Below the pieces are notes generated by a model. That model was not told the DNA's origin, made no database searches, and was given only the letters and a program-made list of their open reading frames with translations. This document shows, piece after piece, positions 17,441 to 29,685 of a stretch of DNA of 64,000 nt (positions are counted from its first letter, which is position 1; the number at the start of each line of letters is the position of its first letter). The stretch covers positions 106,386 to 170,385 of the forward strand of contig NZ_JBFHGL010000005.1 in assembly GCF_041583195.1 (NCBI RefSeq). Reading direction: 5' to 3'. The translations under genes and the position numbers were made by a program. This DNA is from Sulfurimonas sp. (GTDB lineage: Bacteria; Campylobacterota; Campylobacteria; Campylobacterales; Sulfurimonadaceae).

Positions 17441-18853
17441 TTATCCTTCATATATTGTTTCTAGATTTGATAGATATTTTCCTTGAGTGTAATCAATATC
17501 TAACTCTTTTATCTTTTCTAATGTTTGTTTAGTTTCTATCATCTTCATCCAGATCTTAGTATCACTGTCTTTTACCATTTTACTAAAACCGTTTACTATG
17601 TTGTAATAGTGCTGATCCTCTATATCTTTTGTATAGATGCCATCCATCCTTATAGCATCAACATCTAATTCTCTAAAATATAAAAAGCTTGACTGATATG
17701 AACCCATTTTATCTATAGTTATTTTTACACCGAGTTTTCTTATGTTTTTGAGTATATCAGAATATCTTTGAGCATATGAATAGTACTCTTTTTCACTCAA
17801 AATAAACATAATTCTGTTTTTTATATGTGGGTTTAAATCTATAAGCTCTTTTAGTTTCAAAAAGAAGCTCCTGTTTCTGATAGACGTAGGTGATACACTT
17901 AATGCAAGCATTACATCACTCTCTTCTATGCAGTTTTCCACACTTTTTTCAAGGATCATATAATCATAATCAATCATTAATCTAAGTCTGTTTAAAACTT
18001 TAATATATGACTTTTGGTGCATATATTTACCATCAGGTCTTTTTAACTTCGCAAAACATTCTCTCATAACTACTTTGTCACCGTTATAAACATCCTGCTT
18101 CATTAACATAAAATTTTTAGATCTTACCGCACTTATTACATATTGTTCAAGTTCATTTGGCTTTATATCTTCACCGATATATTTAACATCTTTAGTTTTA
18201 TTTTTTTTAAACTCTTTAATCTCAAATAGATTTTCTACCATATATTCTAGATCATTTGAGAAAAATGTATCGTTCATGGCAACTTGAACTTTTATCTCTA
18301 TATCATCTATTTTAAGATCATCTGCTTTTAAATTCATTAACTCTATCATAGTCATAAATTCACTGCTAATGCCTTTTAAACCAAGTATGAAATCACCACC
18401 TTTTACATGTCCGATTGGGAAGTTAGTTATATTATTATCTTCTAAATATTTACATATCCATAAACCAACTTCATATAAAACTTTATCACCACTTTTAATG
18501 CCATAACGGTTGTTTATATCATTTAAATTATCTAATGAGATCAGTACTAAGGTATATTCTTTATTGCTTTTTAGTTCTTTTTTAATATATCTGTACAGAT
18601 ATGTTCTTGTAAATACTTTTGATACGTCATCTGTTATTTTTTTTTGATAACCTCTGTATATAAGATAAAATATAAAATATATCCCAAATATTAATACGAT
18701 CAAAGATTCAATATAAAAAGCAGAATTTAAATTTTCATATGTAGATATAAATGTGTGTAAAATTAGTGCAAACATAAGAGCGAAGATGGGTAAACCCATT
18801 CTTAACGCTAATCTGAAGCGATATTCACGCTCTTTTTTTTCTGGTAGGTACAT
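17441..18853 (-). CDS. membrane GGDEF-EAL protein with degenerate active sites
   Basis: A 470-residue protein with two N-terminal membrane helices (about residues 18-36 and 45-64), a GGDEF-type domain (~75-200) and an EAL-type domain (~215-465). The cyclase motif reads VKGGDFI instead of GGDEF, and the EAL signature is replaced (RECFAKLK in its place), so neither synthesis nor breakdown of c-di-GMP is likely. Such proteins usually bind c-di-GMP or recruit partners. It sits directly after gyrB (stop of gyrB and start one base apart) and four bases before queF, close to the replication origin. Confidence 0.8.
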   Translation of the reverse strand: MYLPEKKEREYRFRLALRMGLPIFALMFALILHTFISTYENLNSAFYIESLIVLIFGIYFIFYLIYRGYQKKITDDVSKVFTRTYLYRYIKKELKSNKEYTLVLISLDNLNDINNRYGIKSGDKVLYEVGLWICKYLEDNNITNFPIGHVKGGDFILGLKGISSEFMTMIELMNLKADDLKIDDIEIKVQVAMNDTFFSNDLEYMVENLFEIKEFKKNKTKDVKYIGEDIKPNELEQYVISAVRSKNFMLMKQDVYNGDKVVMRECFAKLKRPDGKYMHQKSYIKVLNRLRLMIDYDYMILEKSVENCIEESDVMLALSVSPTSIRNRSFFLKLKELIDLNPHIKNRIMFILSEKEYYSYAQRYSDILKNIRKLGVKITIDKMGSYQSSFLYFRELDVDAIRMDGIYTKDIEDQHYYNIVNGFSKMVKDSDTKIWMKMIETKQTLEKIKELDIDYTQGKYLSNLETIYEG

Positions 18854-21196
<2,343 letters not shown>

Positions 21197-21251
21197 TTAG
21201 AGATATTTTATCTAATGTAAACTAAAAAGAACTTTTATATATATATTAAAA

Positions 21252-22319
21252 TTATATAACTATAGGCATAACTATAGTTTTAAAGTTGTTTTCGCTTAAA
21301 ATAAACGGTAAATTATTCTCATTTAGTCCAATTGTAAAATCTGTACCGTTTATAGAATTTAAAAAATCTAGTAAATATCTACTGTTTGCAGCAATAGTAA
21401 ACGGTTCACTAAAACCTGTTGTGTGAGTAATATCTGTTTTAGCTTCTATATTGTCATCACTTAAAGATTCAAAAGTAATCGTGTTATCTAAGAAAGTTAT
21501 TTTCAGATCAGTTGATATTGTAGTTATCTGTTTTATAGACTCTATCATTAAAGATTTTGGTAATACTAAAGTGTTTGCTATATTTTTAGGAATAATTCTA
21601 GAGTATTCAGGGAATTTACCGTTAATAAGTTTTGTGAAAAATGTATATTGATTTGAATGAATGATCAAGTTTGTATCATCATAATAAAGTTCTATATCAT
21701 CAAAGAACAATTTTTGAATCTCAACAATAGCTTTTTTAGGAAGTATTATAGATAATTCGTTTGAGCTGTTATTTGGAATTGTTACAACAGCTAATCTTCT
21801 TGTATCAGTTGAAGCAAAATTTATTTCATTTTGTTTGATATCTATTAGTGCACCATTTAATTCAAACTTAGGGTTATTATTATCAATAGCTGGTGTAATT
21901 TTTTTAAGAGATTCAATTAACGAGTGTGAATCTATAGATATGCGATTTTTACCTTCGTAAGATGGGAACTCTGGAAATTCATTATAAGAATATATAGGAA
22001 GTTTAAATTTAGAGTGTGATTGTGAAAGATGTAGATTATCACCTTTTAGTTCTAGATCGATCATATCGTCTTTTAAAATTCTAACAATGTCTAAAAACTT
22101 TTTACCATTAGCTGTAGCACTACCATCACCAATAATATTTAGATTATTTGTATTAACTAAAAAACCTATTTCATAGTCTGTAGCTTTTAGGGTTAAAGTT
22201 CCGTTTGATGCACTAATAAATACATGTGAAGTTATTTGAGAAGTATCTTTCTTTTCTAAGAAAGGTTGAGCGTGGATAAGAACATTTTCAAGTATAGACT
22301 TTGATATTTGAATTTTCAT
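21252..22319 (-). CDS. dnaN: DNA polymerase III sliding clamp (beta subunit)
   Basis: A 355-residue clamp with three repeated clamp domains; it tethers polymerase III to DNA. The N-terminus (MKIQISKSILENVLIH) and the C-terminal ending (FKTIVMPIVI, near the partner-binding pocket) fit the family, as does the central LSIILPKKAIVEI segment. It follows dnaA, separated by ~195 bases that contain DnaA-box-like sequences and a T-rich stretch. The gene is unremarkable in length and composition. Confidence 0.96.
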   Translation of the reverse strand: MKIQISKSILENVLIHAQPFLEKKDTSQITSHVFISASNGTLTLKATDYEIGFLVNTNNLNIIGDGSATANGKKFLDIVRILKDDMIDLELKGDNLHLSQSHSKFKLPIYSYNEFPEFPSYEGKNRISIDSHSLIESLKKITPAIDNNNPKFELNGALIDIKQNEINFASTDTRRLAVVTIPNNSSNELSIILPKKAIVEIQKLFFDDIELYYDDTNLIIHSNQYTFFTKLINGKFPEYSRIIPKNIANTLVLPKSLMIESIKQITTISTDLKITFLDNTITFESLSDDNIEAKTDITHTTGFSEPFTIAANSRYLLDFLNSINGTDFTIGLNENNLPFILSENNFKTIVMPIVI

Positions 22320-22365
22320 TATGTAAATCCCTATATATTTAATAAATTTTTAGTATTAGTAGTAG

Positions 22366-22492
22366 GGGTATGTGAATATGTGAAAACCATATTTTAACCC
22401 CTAAAATGTGAACTAAATGAATGTGATAAAACATAGAGTCATTATTCACACTTGTTCACACTGTGGATTATATCTTTTTTTTACTTTTTTTA
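22366..22492. other. putative origin part oriC2, between dnaA and dnaN
   Basis: Contains an exact TTATTCACA DnaA box (22442-22450), a near box TTGTTCACA (22452-22460), a near box TGTGAATAT in reverse (22371-22379) and several further TGTGAA/TGTGAT repeats. A T-rich stretch around 22467-22491 is a plausible unwinding element. In Helicobacter and other Campylobacterota, origin boxes flank dnaA on both sides. Confidence 0.65.
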
Positions 22493-22515
22493 CAATTGGG
22501 GTTTTAGTGCTTATT

Positions 22516-23823
22516 TTAACTGTTTGCAGTTAACTTATTTGTAAGCTCATCTATTTTAACTTTAAAGTCTTCATCGTTCTCTATAAGTTCATTGATCTTT
22601 TTAATAGTATGCGATATAGCCGTGTGATCTTTCATACCAAAATACTGTGCAAGCTGAGGCATAGTGTTTTGAGTTAGTTCACGGCATAAGTAGATAGATA
22701 TACGTCTTGCATATACAAGATTTTTTGCACGGCCCTTAGATGTTATTTCACTTTGCTTTATATTTAGATCTTTTGCTACAAATTTAGTGATTGTATCTAA
22801 TGTAAGGTTAGCTGTTTTTTCCTGCAACTGATCTTTTAAAACGTTTTTAGTAAAGTCAAGTGTTATATCTACATGCATCAACTGTGAATATGCATGTAGT
22901 TTTGAAAGAATTCCTTCTATCTCACGAACATTGCTTTCAATAACAGTAGCAATATAGTTGATTATATCTTTTGAGAGTTTTACTTTGTTGATCTCAGATT
23001 TCTTTTCAATAATAGCTATTTTAGTTGTTAGTTCAGGAGGTTGAATATCTGCAACCAGACCCCATTCAAATCTGCTTTGCAGACGTTTTTCAAGTCCACC
23101 GATTTTTTTTGGATGTTTGTCAGCTGTTAGTATGATCTGTTTACCTGCATTTCTAAGTGCTTCAAAAGTGTGGAAAAACTCCTCTTGAATAGTATCTTTG
23201 TTAGATAAAAATTGAATATCATCTATTAAAAGAACGTCACAATTACGATACTTCTCTTGAAACCTGTCCATAGTTTGATTTCTAACATGGCGTATAAAGT
23301 CATTTAAAAACTGTTCAACTGTAGTATAGATAACACTTTTACCCTGGTTTTGAAAAACATTTCCGGCTGCTTGCATAAGGTGTGTTTTTCCAAGACCTAC
23401 TCCACCATAAATAAAAAGAGGATTATATATCTCACCTGCTTTTTCACTAACACTTTTTACAGCTGAATATGCAAACTGGTTAGAACCACCAACCATAAAA
23501 TTATCAAAAGTATGTGAAGGGTTTAAAAGAGATTTTGTAGTATGTTTTTCCTCTTTCTTTTTTGTTTTTCTTTTATCGAAAGTATCTTTCAGAGCTATTT
23601 TAACAGTAACGTTATTTGAAGTTTTAACTTCAAACAGGTGTTCTAGTTTAGATGTGTATTTATTTTTAATCCAGTTACACACAAGCATATTAGGTGCATA
23701 ATACACTGCCAGATCACTGGTTGATTTTTTTGTATCGTAGTCTAATTGTTTGATATAGCGGTTATATTCAACCTCAGTTATCTCTTCTTTTAATTGTTGT
23801 AGTATCTCTTGACCGATATTCAC
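22516..23823 (-). CDS. dnaA: chromosomal replication initiator DnaA
   Basis: A 435-residue AAA+ initiator. Walker A is GGVGLGKTHL near residue 140, Walker B is LLIDDIQFL, and the domain IV box-binding signature is KDHTAISHTIKKI near residue 405. Domain I and a short linker precede the ATPase. The start is GTG at 23823, overlapped by TATGTGAAT and with an AGGTG upstream. It is read away from the REC-REC-GGDEF gene, with DnaA boxes in the gap. It anchors the replication origin of this chromosome. Confidence 0.97.
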   Translation of the reverse strand: MNIGQEILQQLKEEITEVEYNRYIKQLDYDTKKSTSDLAVYYAPNMLVCNWIKNKYTSKLEHLFEVKTSNNVTVKIALKDTFDKRKTKKKEEKHTTKSLLNPSHTFDNFMVGGSNQFAYSAVKSVSEKAGEIYNPLFIYGGVGLGKTHLMQAAGNVFQNQGKSVIYTTVEQFLNDFIRHVRNQTMDRFQEKYRNCDVLLIDDIQFLSNKDTIQEEFFHTFEALRNAGKQIILTADKHPKKIGGLEKRLQSRFEWGLVADIQPPELTTKIAIIEKKSEINKVKLSKDIINYIATVIESNVREIEGILSKLHAYSQLMHVDITLDFTKNVLKDQLQEKTANLTLDTITKFVAKDLNIKQSEITSKGRAKNLVYARRISIYLCRELTQNTMPQLAQYFGMKDHTAISHTIKKINELIENDEDFKVKIDELTNKLTANS

Positions 23824-23828
23824 ATAAA

Positions 23829-23915
23829 CACCTATTTTTTAAAATATAGGTGAATAATAACTCAAACTTACATAAAATAGGGTTAAATATATGTGAATAA
23901 GTAAAATGTGAATAA
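23829..23915. other. putative origin part oriC1, upstream of dnaA
   Basis: Two exact DnaA boxes in the same orientation (TGTGAATAA at 23892-23900 and 23907-23915, 15 bases apart) and a near box GGTGAATAA (23849-23857). A CACCTAT/ATAGGTG hairpin (23829-23852) sits next to the dnaA start. The boxes may also autoregulate dnaA and the divergent response regulator gene. Confidence 0.7.
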
Positions 23916-23964
23916 GTGATTAAATAATTTATTGTAAAATTAAATAAAAAAATCGGGGCACGAA

Positions 23965-25209
23965 GTGGAAAGAATACTAGTTATCGAAGATAATAAAACG
24001 TTAGCAAATTTAATTGCCAAAAAAATATCTAAAGAGTTAGACATAGAAGTTGATGTAGCTTACAGTATGTCAGAAGCAAAACTATTTTTAAAAGGTTATA
24101 AATATTTTCTAACTCTATCAGATATTAATCTTCCAGATGCACCTGATGGTGAGATTATTGATTATGTTATTAAAACAGGCAATCATGTAATAATATTAAC
24201 TTCAAATATTGACAAAAACTTTAGAAGAAAGATGTTTGAAAAGAATATAATAGATTATATTCACAAAAGCGGAATAGAAGATATTAACTATATCATTGCA
24301 AACATAAAAAGATTGATCAAAAACAAGCAACACAAAGTTCTTGTAGTCGATGACTCAGTTGTATTTAGAAAACAGATGAAAGATATGCTTAACAATCTTT
24401 TTTTTAACGTAATAACGGTTGCTCACGGTGAAGAAGCTATAAATATACTAGATACTACGCCTGATATAAGCTTGGTACTAACAGACTATAATATGCCTGT
24501 TATGAATGGATTGGAGCTAACAACACAGATAAGAAAGAAATATAAAAAAAGTGAACTTTGTGTGATCGCGCTATCTGGACAAAGTGATGATGAAGAGATA
24601 GCACTGTTTCTAAAAAGCGGTGCAAACGATTTTATTAAAAAACCGTTTTCTAAAGAGGAGTTTTCTTGTCGTGTGAATAACTCTATAGAGGCATTGGAAA
24701 ATATTAATGAGATTACAAACCAAACTATTAGAGATTTTTTAACCGGTCTTTACAATAGAAGATACTTTTTTAAAGAGGTCGGAAAATATTTTGATAATGC
24801 TGTGAGAAATGATGAGAATTTTTCAATAGCTATGGTTAATATAGATGACTTTAAACAGATCAACGACAGATACGGACAAGATATGGGTGATAAGGTTATT
24901 GTCCATTTAGCAGATATTTTAATGTCTGAGACATCTTCTGAGGATGTAGTTGCAAGATTTGGAGGAGATGAATTTTGTGTACTCCTAAAAAATGTTTCTA
25001 GTGAAAATGCTATAAATGTATTTGAGAGGATAAGACAAAACGTATTAACCTCGGTTGCAATGAGCGATAAGGATGAAGAGATTAGATATACGATATCTAT
25101 AGGTATTGCTTTAAATTATGAAGATACACTTGAAGATACAGTTAATGAAGCAGATATGTACCTTTATAATGCCAAAGAAAACGGCAGAAACCAAGTAGTT
25201 TATAAATAA
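23965..25209 (+). CDS. response regulator with two receiver domains and a GGDEF domain (PleD-like)
   Basis: A 414-residue REC-REC-GGDEF protein. REC1 (residues 1-120) has the acidic pocket near IEDN and its Asp in [11 protein letters not shown]2 (~125-245) has VVDDSV and LTDYNMP. The GGDEF domain (~250-414) starts with [13 protein letters not shown] and has an intact [12 protein letters not shown] site, so c-di-GMP synthesis is likely once phosphorylated. The start is GTG with a weak GGGG upstream. It diverges from dnaA across the oriC1 boxes and overlaps ruvC by one base (TAATG). Its cognate kinase is not adjacent. Confidence 0.9.
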   Translation: MERILVIEDNKTLANLIAKKISKELDIEVDVAYSMSEAKLFLKGYKYFLTLSDINLPDAPDGEIIDYVIKTGNHVIILTSNIDKNFRRKMFEKNIIDYIHKSGIEDINYIIANIKRLIKNKQHKVLVVDDSVVFRKQMKDMLNNLFFNVITVAHGEEAINILDTTPDISLVLTDYNMPVMNGLELTTQIRKKYKKSELCVIALSGQSDDEEIALFLKSGANDFIKKPFSKEEFSCRVNNSIEALENINEITNQTIRDFLTGLYNRRYFFKEVGKYFDNAVRNDENFSIAMVNIDDFKQINDRYGQDMGDKVIVHLADILMSETSSEDVVARFGGDEFCVLLKNVSSENAINVFERIRQNVLTSVAMSDKDEEIRYTISIGIALNYEDTLEDTVNEADMYLYNAKENGRNQVVYK

Positions 25210-25706
25210 TGACAATATTAGGAATTGATCCAGGTACTAGAAATATGGGTTATGCCCTAGTGAATCTTGATAAGGGAAAAATTACCCTCAAAGAAGCAGG
25301 ACTTATAAAGATAAAAGCTGAAGATCTGCAGTTTCAAATACCACAGATGGTTGAGGCTTTTGATTCTATTTTTAAAAATAATAAAATAGATGAAGTTGCT
25401 ATGGAAGATATATTTTATGCGCATAATCCAAAAACAACTATAAAACTTGCTCAGTTTAGGGGAGCTATCATGTTAAAGCTTTTACAGGAGTTTGGACAGT
25501 TTAGTGAATATACGGCTCTGCAGGTAAAGCAGGCAATTACCGGAAATGGAAAAGCAAAAAAAGAACAAGTTGCTTTTATGGTAAAAAGATTATTAAATAT
25601 TAAAAAAGAGATCAAACCGCTTGATATTACAGATGCAATCGCCGTAGCGATTACACACTCTCAACGTGTTAAGCTATCACAAAATAAAAAAACTAAAACT
25701 TCTTAG
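25209..25706 (+). CDS. ruvC: crossover junction endodeoxyribonuclease RuvC
   Basis: A 165-residue Holliday-junction resolvase. The first catalytic Asp is in [14 protein letters not shown], the Glu in [11 protein letters not shown], and the last acidic cluster in [13 protein letters not shown]. It cuts four-way junctions in recombination and fork repair together with RuvAB, which are not in this window. Its ATG overlaps the stop of the REC-REC-GGDEF gene by one base, so it is translationally coupled to a c-di-GMP gene. Its end overlaps gltA by four bases on the other strand. Confidence 0.95.
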   Translation: MTILGIDPGTRNMGYALVNLDKGKITLKEAGLIKIKAEDLQFQIPQMVEAFDSIFKNNKIDEVAMEDIFYAHNPKTTIKLAQFRGAIMLKLLQEFGQFSEYTALQVKQAITGNGKAKKEQVAFMVKRLLNIKKEIKPLDITDAIAVAITHSQRVKLSQNKKTKTS

Positions 25707-26983
25707 CTTTTGGGTGTTCTTTCCGTTTTACCCGTATATAGTTGTCTAGGACGTGCTATTTTTATTGTTTTTTGTTGACGCAGTTCACTCCACTGAGCGA
25801 TCCAGCCAGGTGTACGACCAATTACAAATATAACGGCAAACATCTCTTTTGGAATTTTAAGAGCTTGAAGGATCAGTCCAGAATAAAAATCTATATTTGG
25901 ATAAAGGTTTCTAGAAACAAAATATTCATCATTTAGTGCAATGTTTTCAATTTTATTTGCAACTTCAACAAGCTCACTGCTGATACCAAGTTCATCCATA
26001 AGTTCATTTCTTATGTCTTTTAGAATTGTTGCACGAGGATCAAAGTTTTTATACACACGGTGACCAAAACCCATAAGTCTAAATGGATCATCTTTATCTT
26101 TTGCTTTAGCTATAAACTCATCAACTCTATCTACAGTACCTATCATCTCTAACTGACGTATAACACTCTCGTTAGCTCCACCATGGCTTCTACCCCACAG
26201 TGCACCGATACCTGCACTTATAGCTGCATATGGATGAGCCATAGTCGAAGCTAGATTTCTAACTGCTGTTGTAGATGCATTTTGTTCGTGATCTGCATGA
26301 AGTGTAAATATAGTATCTAATGCCTTAACCTCTATAGGTTTTAGATCTATATGTTCATCCGGATATGCACGCATCATATATAAAAAGTTCTCAGTAAAAC
26401 ATTTATCTATATTCGGGTACACTATAGGCAAGCCTCTTGAATAACGGTAGCTCATAGCAGCCAATGTAGGAATTTTTGCAACTATTCTATGCGACATCTC
26501 TGTGTATTCTTCAGGTGTATTGATATCTAAGTGGTTAAAGTAGATTGTAGATAATGCTGAGACCCCTGCTGAAAGTATAGCCATGGGGTGTGCACGATCA
26601 GGAAATGAGTCATACAGTTTTCTAATCCCTTCATGAACAAATGCACGTTTATTCATCTCATATCTAAAATCTTTAAGTTCCTGATCACTTGGAAGTTCAC
26701 CGTGTAAAAGTAGGTAGGCAGTATCTAAAAAGCTTTTTTCATTTGCCATATATGAGATGTCATAACCTCTATACATAAGTTTTCCGGCACCACCGTCTAT
26801 ATATGTTATTTTAGATTCACATGATGCAGTAGATGTATAACCTTCATCATATGTGAACATACCAGTATCTTTATAAAAACTTGATATATCTACGACTGAA
26901 GGACCGACACTGGCATCTAGTATATTAAATTCATATTCTTTTCCATCACGATTATTTATGATAGTTACTGTATCTTTAGACAT
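25703..26983 (-). CDS. gltA: citrate synthase
   Basis: A 426-residue type II citrate synthase that condenses acetyl-CoA and oxaloacetate. Active-site segments are [10 protein letters not shown] (His), [10 protein letters not shown] (His) and [15 protein letters not shown] (His/Asp region). In sulfur-oxidising Campylobacterota with the reductive TCA cycle, this enzyme can coexist with ATP-citrate lyase; which direction dominates cannot be told here. It is a single gene with trxC upstream on the same strand, and converges with ruvC with a four-base overlap. Confidence 0.96.
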   Translation of the reverse strand: MSKDTVTIINNRDGKEYEFNILDASVGPSVVDISSFYKDTGMFTYDEGYTSTASCESKITYIDGGAGKLMYRGYDISYMANEKSFLDTAYLLLHGELPSDQELKDFRYEMNKRAFVHEGIRKLYDSFPDRAHPMAILSAGVSALSTIYFNHLDINTPEEYTEMSHRIVAKIPTLAAMSYRYSRGLPIVYPNIDKCFTENFLYMMRAYPDEHIDLKPIEVKALDTIFTLHADHEQNASTTAVRNLASTMAHPYAAISAGIGALWGRSHGGANESVIRQLEMIGTVDRVDEFIAKAKDKDDPFRLMGFGHRVYKNFDPRATILKDIRNELMDELGISSELVEVANKIENIALNDEYFVSRNLYPNIDFYSGLILQALKIPKEMFAVIFVIGRTPGWIAQWSELRQQKTIKIARPRQLYTGKTERTPKS

Positions 26984-27018
26984 CTTAATACCTTTATCTT
27001 TTATGTTAAATTATTATA

Positions 27019-27441
27019 TCATATAAACTGTGAGACTAAATTATTTAGGTTATCTTCATCAAGTGCTCCACTAATTCTATGTACTTCCTTACCGTCTTTA
27101 AAGATCATAAGTGTAGGTATGCTTCTAATACCAAACCTAGCACCTAAGTTTTGTTCGTTTTCTGTATTTACTTTTATGTATAAAGCTTTTAGAGGATATT
27201 TATAAGAACTTTTTTCAAACACAGGTCCAAACATTTTACAAGGGCCACACCATGGTGCCCAAAAATCTACAATAACAGGAATATCACTATTTACTATTAC
27301 GTCATCAAAGTTAGCATCCGTTAGCTCTATAGGTTTTGTGTCTAATAATGAATTTTTACATTTACCGCAGTTAGCTTTTTTATATTCATCTTTTTTTGGA
27401 ACATTGTTTACAGTTAAACAGTGTGGACATATTACTCTCAT
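27019..27441 (-). CDS. trxC: thioredoxin TrxC with N-terminal zinc ribbon
   Basis: A 140-residue thioredoxin 2. Two Cys pairs (CPHC near residue 5 and CGKC near residue 26) form the zinc ribbon; the thioredoxin active site is FWAPWCGPCKM near residue 68, and the cis-Pro is in RSIPTLMIF. It reduces cytoplasmic disulfides and the zinc site makes it redox sensitive. It follows htrA closely (~9 bases), so both may be expressed together under protein-folding or oxidative stress. Family assignment is clear. Confidence 0.93.
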   Translation of the reverse strand: MRVICPHCLTVNNVPKKDEYKKANCGKCKNSLLDTKPIELTDANFDDVIVNSDIPVIVDFWAPWCGPCKMFGPVFEKSSYKYPLKALYIKVNTENEQNLGARFGIRSIPTLMIFKDGKEVHRISGALDEDNLNNLVSQFI

Positions 27442-27450
27442 ATTGAACTC

Positions 27451-28833
27451 CTATAACACCACTGCAAATACACCGCCACGACGGTAGATAAACAGTCGTT
27501 TTTTAGTTTTTGATTTTGTAGATTCAACAAACTCTTTTGTGTTTGTTATCTCTTTATTTTCAACTTGAATGATAACATCACCCGGTTGTATGCCAATTGA
27601 GGCAGCACTTGATTTTGGATCAACTTTAACAATTATAACACCTTCAACTTCAGCTGAAAGCATTAGTTTTGATCTTGTCTGCGCATCTATATCTTTTAAT
27701 TCAAGTCCTTTATAGTTAACAGTGTCCCCAGGTGCAACATCCTCCATAGAACCTAGTTTAACATCTGCAGTTTTTAGTTTTTTATTGCGTAAATATTTTA
27801 TAGTAACTTCCGTTTTTGGAGCGTAAGTACCAATAGTGTTTTTAAGTTCACTTGAACTTTTGATCTCTTTGTTATTTACAGCAACTATTAAGTCACCTCT
27901 TTTTAGTCCTGCTTTTTGTGCCGGAGTTCCATCTTCAACACCAGTAACTAACGCACCAAAGTTATTGTTATAAAATTTACTCATATCCTCACTAACATCT
28001 GATATATTAACACCCAAATAAGCACGTGAAAACTTTCCACTTATAATTAGTTGTTTAGCTATTGAAGCAACCATATTTGATGGTATTGCAAATCCTATAC
28101 CTACATTCCCACCGCTTTTTGAGAGAATTGCAGAGTTTATACCTACAAGATCACCTTTAGAGTTTATTAGTGCTCCGCCTGAATTTCCAGGATTTATAGA
28201 AGCATCTGTTTGTATAAAGTCTTCATACTCTACTATACCTACACCGCTTCTGCCTGTAGCTGAGACTATACCTTGAGTTATTGTTTCATGTAAACCAAAT
28301 GGATTACCCAAAGCAAAAACAACATCACCTACTCTCACTTTATCAGAATCGTAAAAACTGACAGCTTTTAAATCTTCTTTATCTATTTTTATAACGGCTA
28401 AGTCACTTTTTTCATCTTTACCAACAAGCTCGGCTTCATACTCTTTTTTATCACCAACTAGATTTACTACTATTTTATCAGCACCGTCTACTACATGGTT
28501 ATTTGTAACTATGTAACCGTCTTCACTTATTATTACACCACTTCCAAGAGCTCTTTGAACTCTTTCTTGTGGAACATTTTTATAACCTCTGAAAAACTCT
28601 CTAAAAAATGGATCATTCATGAAAGGGTTTATAGCTTGTTGTGTTACATTTTTTTGTGTAGAAATATTTACGACGCTATACCTAACATCTTCTAGGATAT
28701 TGTTATATGAGAGTATATAGTCTTGGTTTGTAGGATACTTTCTTGTATCGGAAGTTGAGTAGTTAAAATTTACGTTGCTTTTGCCATAAACAAGTGAGGC
28801 ACAAAATAAAAGAACTAAAATTACATTTTTCAT
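27451..28833 (-). CDS. htrA: periplasmic serine protease HtrA/DegQ
   Basis: A 460-residue DO-like protease and chaperone. A signal peptide (first ~17 residues) is followed by a trypsin-like domain with His in TNNHVVDG, Asp in SDLAVIKI and Ser in NPGNSGGAL, then two PDZ domains (~275-365 and ~375-460). It degrades or refolds damaged envelope proteins. A 25-base hairpin lies between it and fliW (28,854-28,880), in its upstream region. It is followed by trxC on the same strand. Confidence 0.95.
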   Translation of the reverse strand: MKNVILVLLFCASLVYGKSNVNFNYSTSDTRKYPTNQDYILSYNNILEDVRYSVVNISTQKNVTQQAINPFMNDPFFREFFRGYKNVPQERVQRALGSGVIISEDGYIVTNNHVVDGADKIVVNLVGDKKEYEAELVGKDEKSDLAVIKIDKEDLKAVSFYDSDKVRVGDVVFALGNPFGLHETITQGIVSATGRSGVGIVEYEDFIQTDASINPGNSGGALINSKGDLVGINSAILSKSGGNVGIGFAIPSNMVASIAKQLIISGKFSRAYLGVNISDVSEDMSKFYNNNFGALVTGVEDGTPAQKAGLKRGDLIVAVNNKEIKSSSELKNTIGTYAPKTEVTIKYLRNKKLKTADVKLGSMEDVAPGDTVNYKGLELKDIDAQTRSKLMLSAEVEGVIIVKVDPKSSAASIGIQPGDVIIQVENKEITNTKEFVESTKSKTKKRLFIYRRGGVFAVVL

Positions 28834-28853
28834 ATTTTCTCCTTATCATATAC

Positions 28854-28880
28854 TGTTACAAAGATAGAATTTATCTTTGT
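28854..28880 (-). promoter_or_regulatory. hairpin upstream of htrA
   Basis: TTACAAAGATA / TATCTTTGTAA, an 11-bp perfect stem with a 5-base loop, about 20 bases before the htrA start. Being in the 5' region it may be part of the transcript leader or a binding site; there is no T-run for a terminator. Confidence 0.5.
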
Positions 28881-28944
28881 AAAGTTTATAACTATAAGGT
28901 ATACGAAAAACTAATCGTTGTCTAACAAAAGGTAAATGAGTCTT

Positions 28945-29325
28945 TTATTTAAAAGACTCGATTGTCTGGCGTATACCAAAATCAGGATTAGCTTTATGAT
29001 CTAGTACTGCTTGACCGATTTTTTTGCTATCTTCGTTGACTATTATTGGAGCTAGAAAGTTTATAGTTGATTTTTCAAGAGGCTTTTGTATTATAACAAT
29101 GTTATATACGTTTAATTTAGAATCCTCTTTAATATCAAGTAAGATTTTTAAGTTTGTAGGAATATCAAAAGAATACTCTCTGAGCATATAAGGGTTAACC
29201 AGTGTAAAAGATATGTTCTCATTATCTGTATCGATCATTGTAGAAAACAGTTCATCTACTTCATTAATGTTCACGCTGTAAGTGTTATCAAATCCTAATA
29301 TTTGACCTTTAACTTCGTAACTCAT
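28945..29325 (-). CDS. fliW: flagellar assembly factor FliW
   Basis: A 126-residue FliW. In this phylum FliW binds both flagellin and the translational regulator CsrA, coupling flagellin synthesis to its export. The family is shown by the N-terminal VKGQILGFDNTYSV strand region and the conserved FTLVNPYMLREYSFDIP segment near residue 60, with a NFLAPIIVN strand near residue 90. No flagellin or csrA gene is adjacent; fliI is at 42,829. It is preceded at 20 bases by a small unknown gene on the same strand. Confidence 0.9.
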   Translation of the reverse strand: MSYEVKGQILGFDNTYSVNINEVDELFSTMIDTDNENISFTLVNPYMLREYSFDIPTNLKILLDIKEDSKLNVYNIVIIQKPLEKSTINFLAPIIVNEDSKKIGQAVLDHKANPDFGIRQTIESFK

Positions 29326-29345
29326 TTTCTATCCTTTTTATTAAG

Positions 29346-29684
29346 TTAGAACCGCCCCTCTTCATATTTTATGTGTGACGATTTTATTTGACAGGTTGAA
29401 TTGTTTATCTTAAAAGCAAATTCAGTACCACCATTTTTTATATCAACACCATTGCTCATGTCTACATAACTCAAATCTGAGTTTTCAAGTAGCGTAGCTT
29501 CAATAATATTATCAAATTCTAACTTAAGGTTAACCCAATCATATCCGCGGGAAGAGTCTTGAACAGCAAAAGAAAAAGTTATATTTGTTGGTGAATTTAT
29601 TTCTATATTTCTAAACTCACCATCTTTAAAATACTCAAAGCGCTCTAAGAAATCTTTTAAAGCACTTTTTGTTAAAGGTTTCAT
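29346..29684 (-). CDS. small protein of unknown function between nrdA and fliW
   Basis: A 112-residue cytoplasmic protein with no signal peptide. The first ~20 residues are helical (PLTKSALKDFLERFEYF) and the rest looks like alternating beta strands (ITFSFAVQDS, WVNLKLEFDNI, TEFAFKINNSTCQI). I recognise no family. It starts one base after the nrdA stop and is followed by fliW at 20 bases, so it is part of the nrdA-fliW run. Its link to either function is unproven. Confidence 0.7.
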   Translation of the reverse strand: MKPLTKSALKDFLERFEYFKDGEFRNIEINSPTNITFSFAVQDSSRGYDWVNLKLEFDNIIEATLLENSDLSYVDMSNGVDIKNGGTEFAFKINNSTCQIKSSHIKYEEGRF

Positions 29685-29685
29685 C

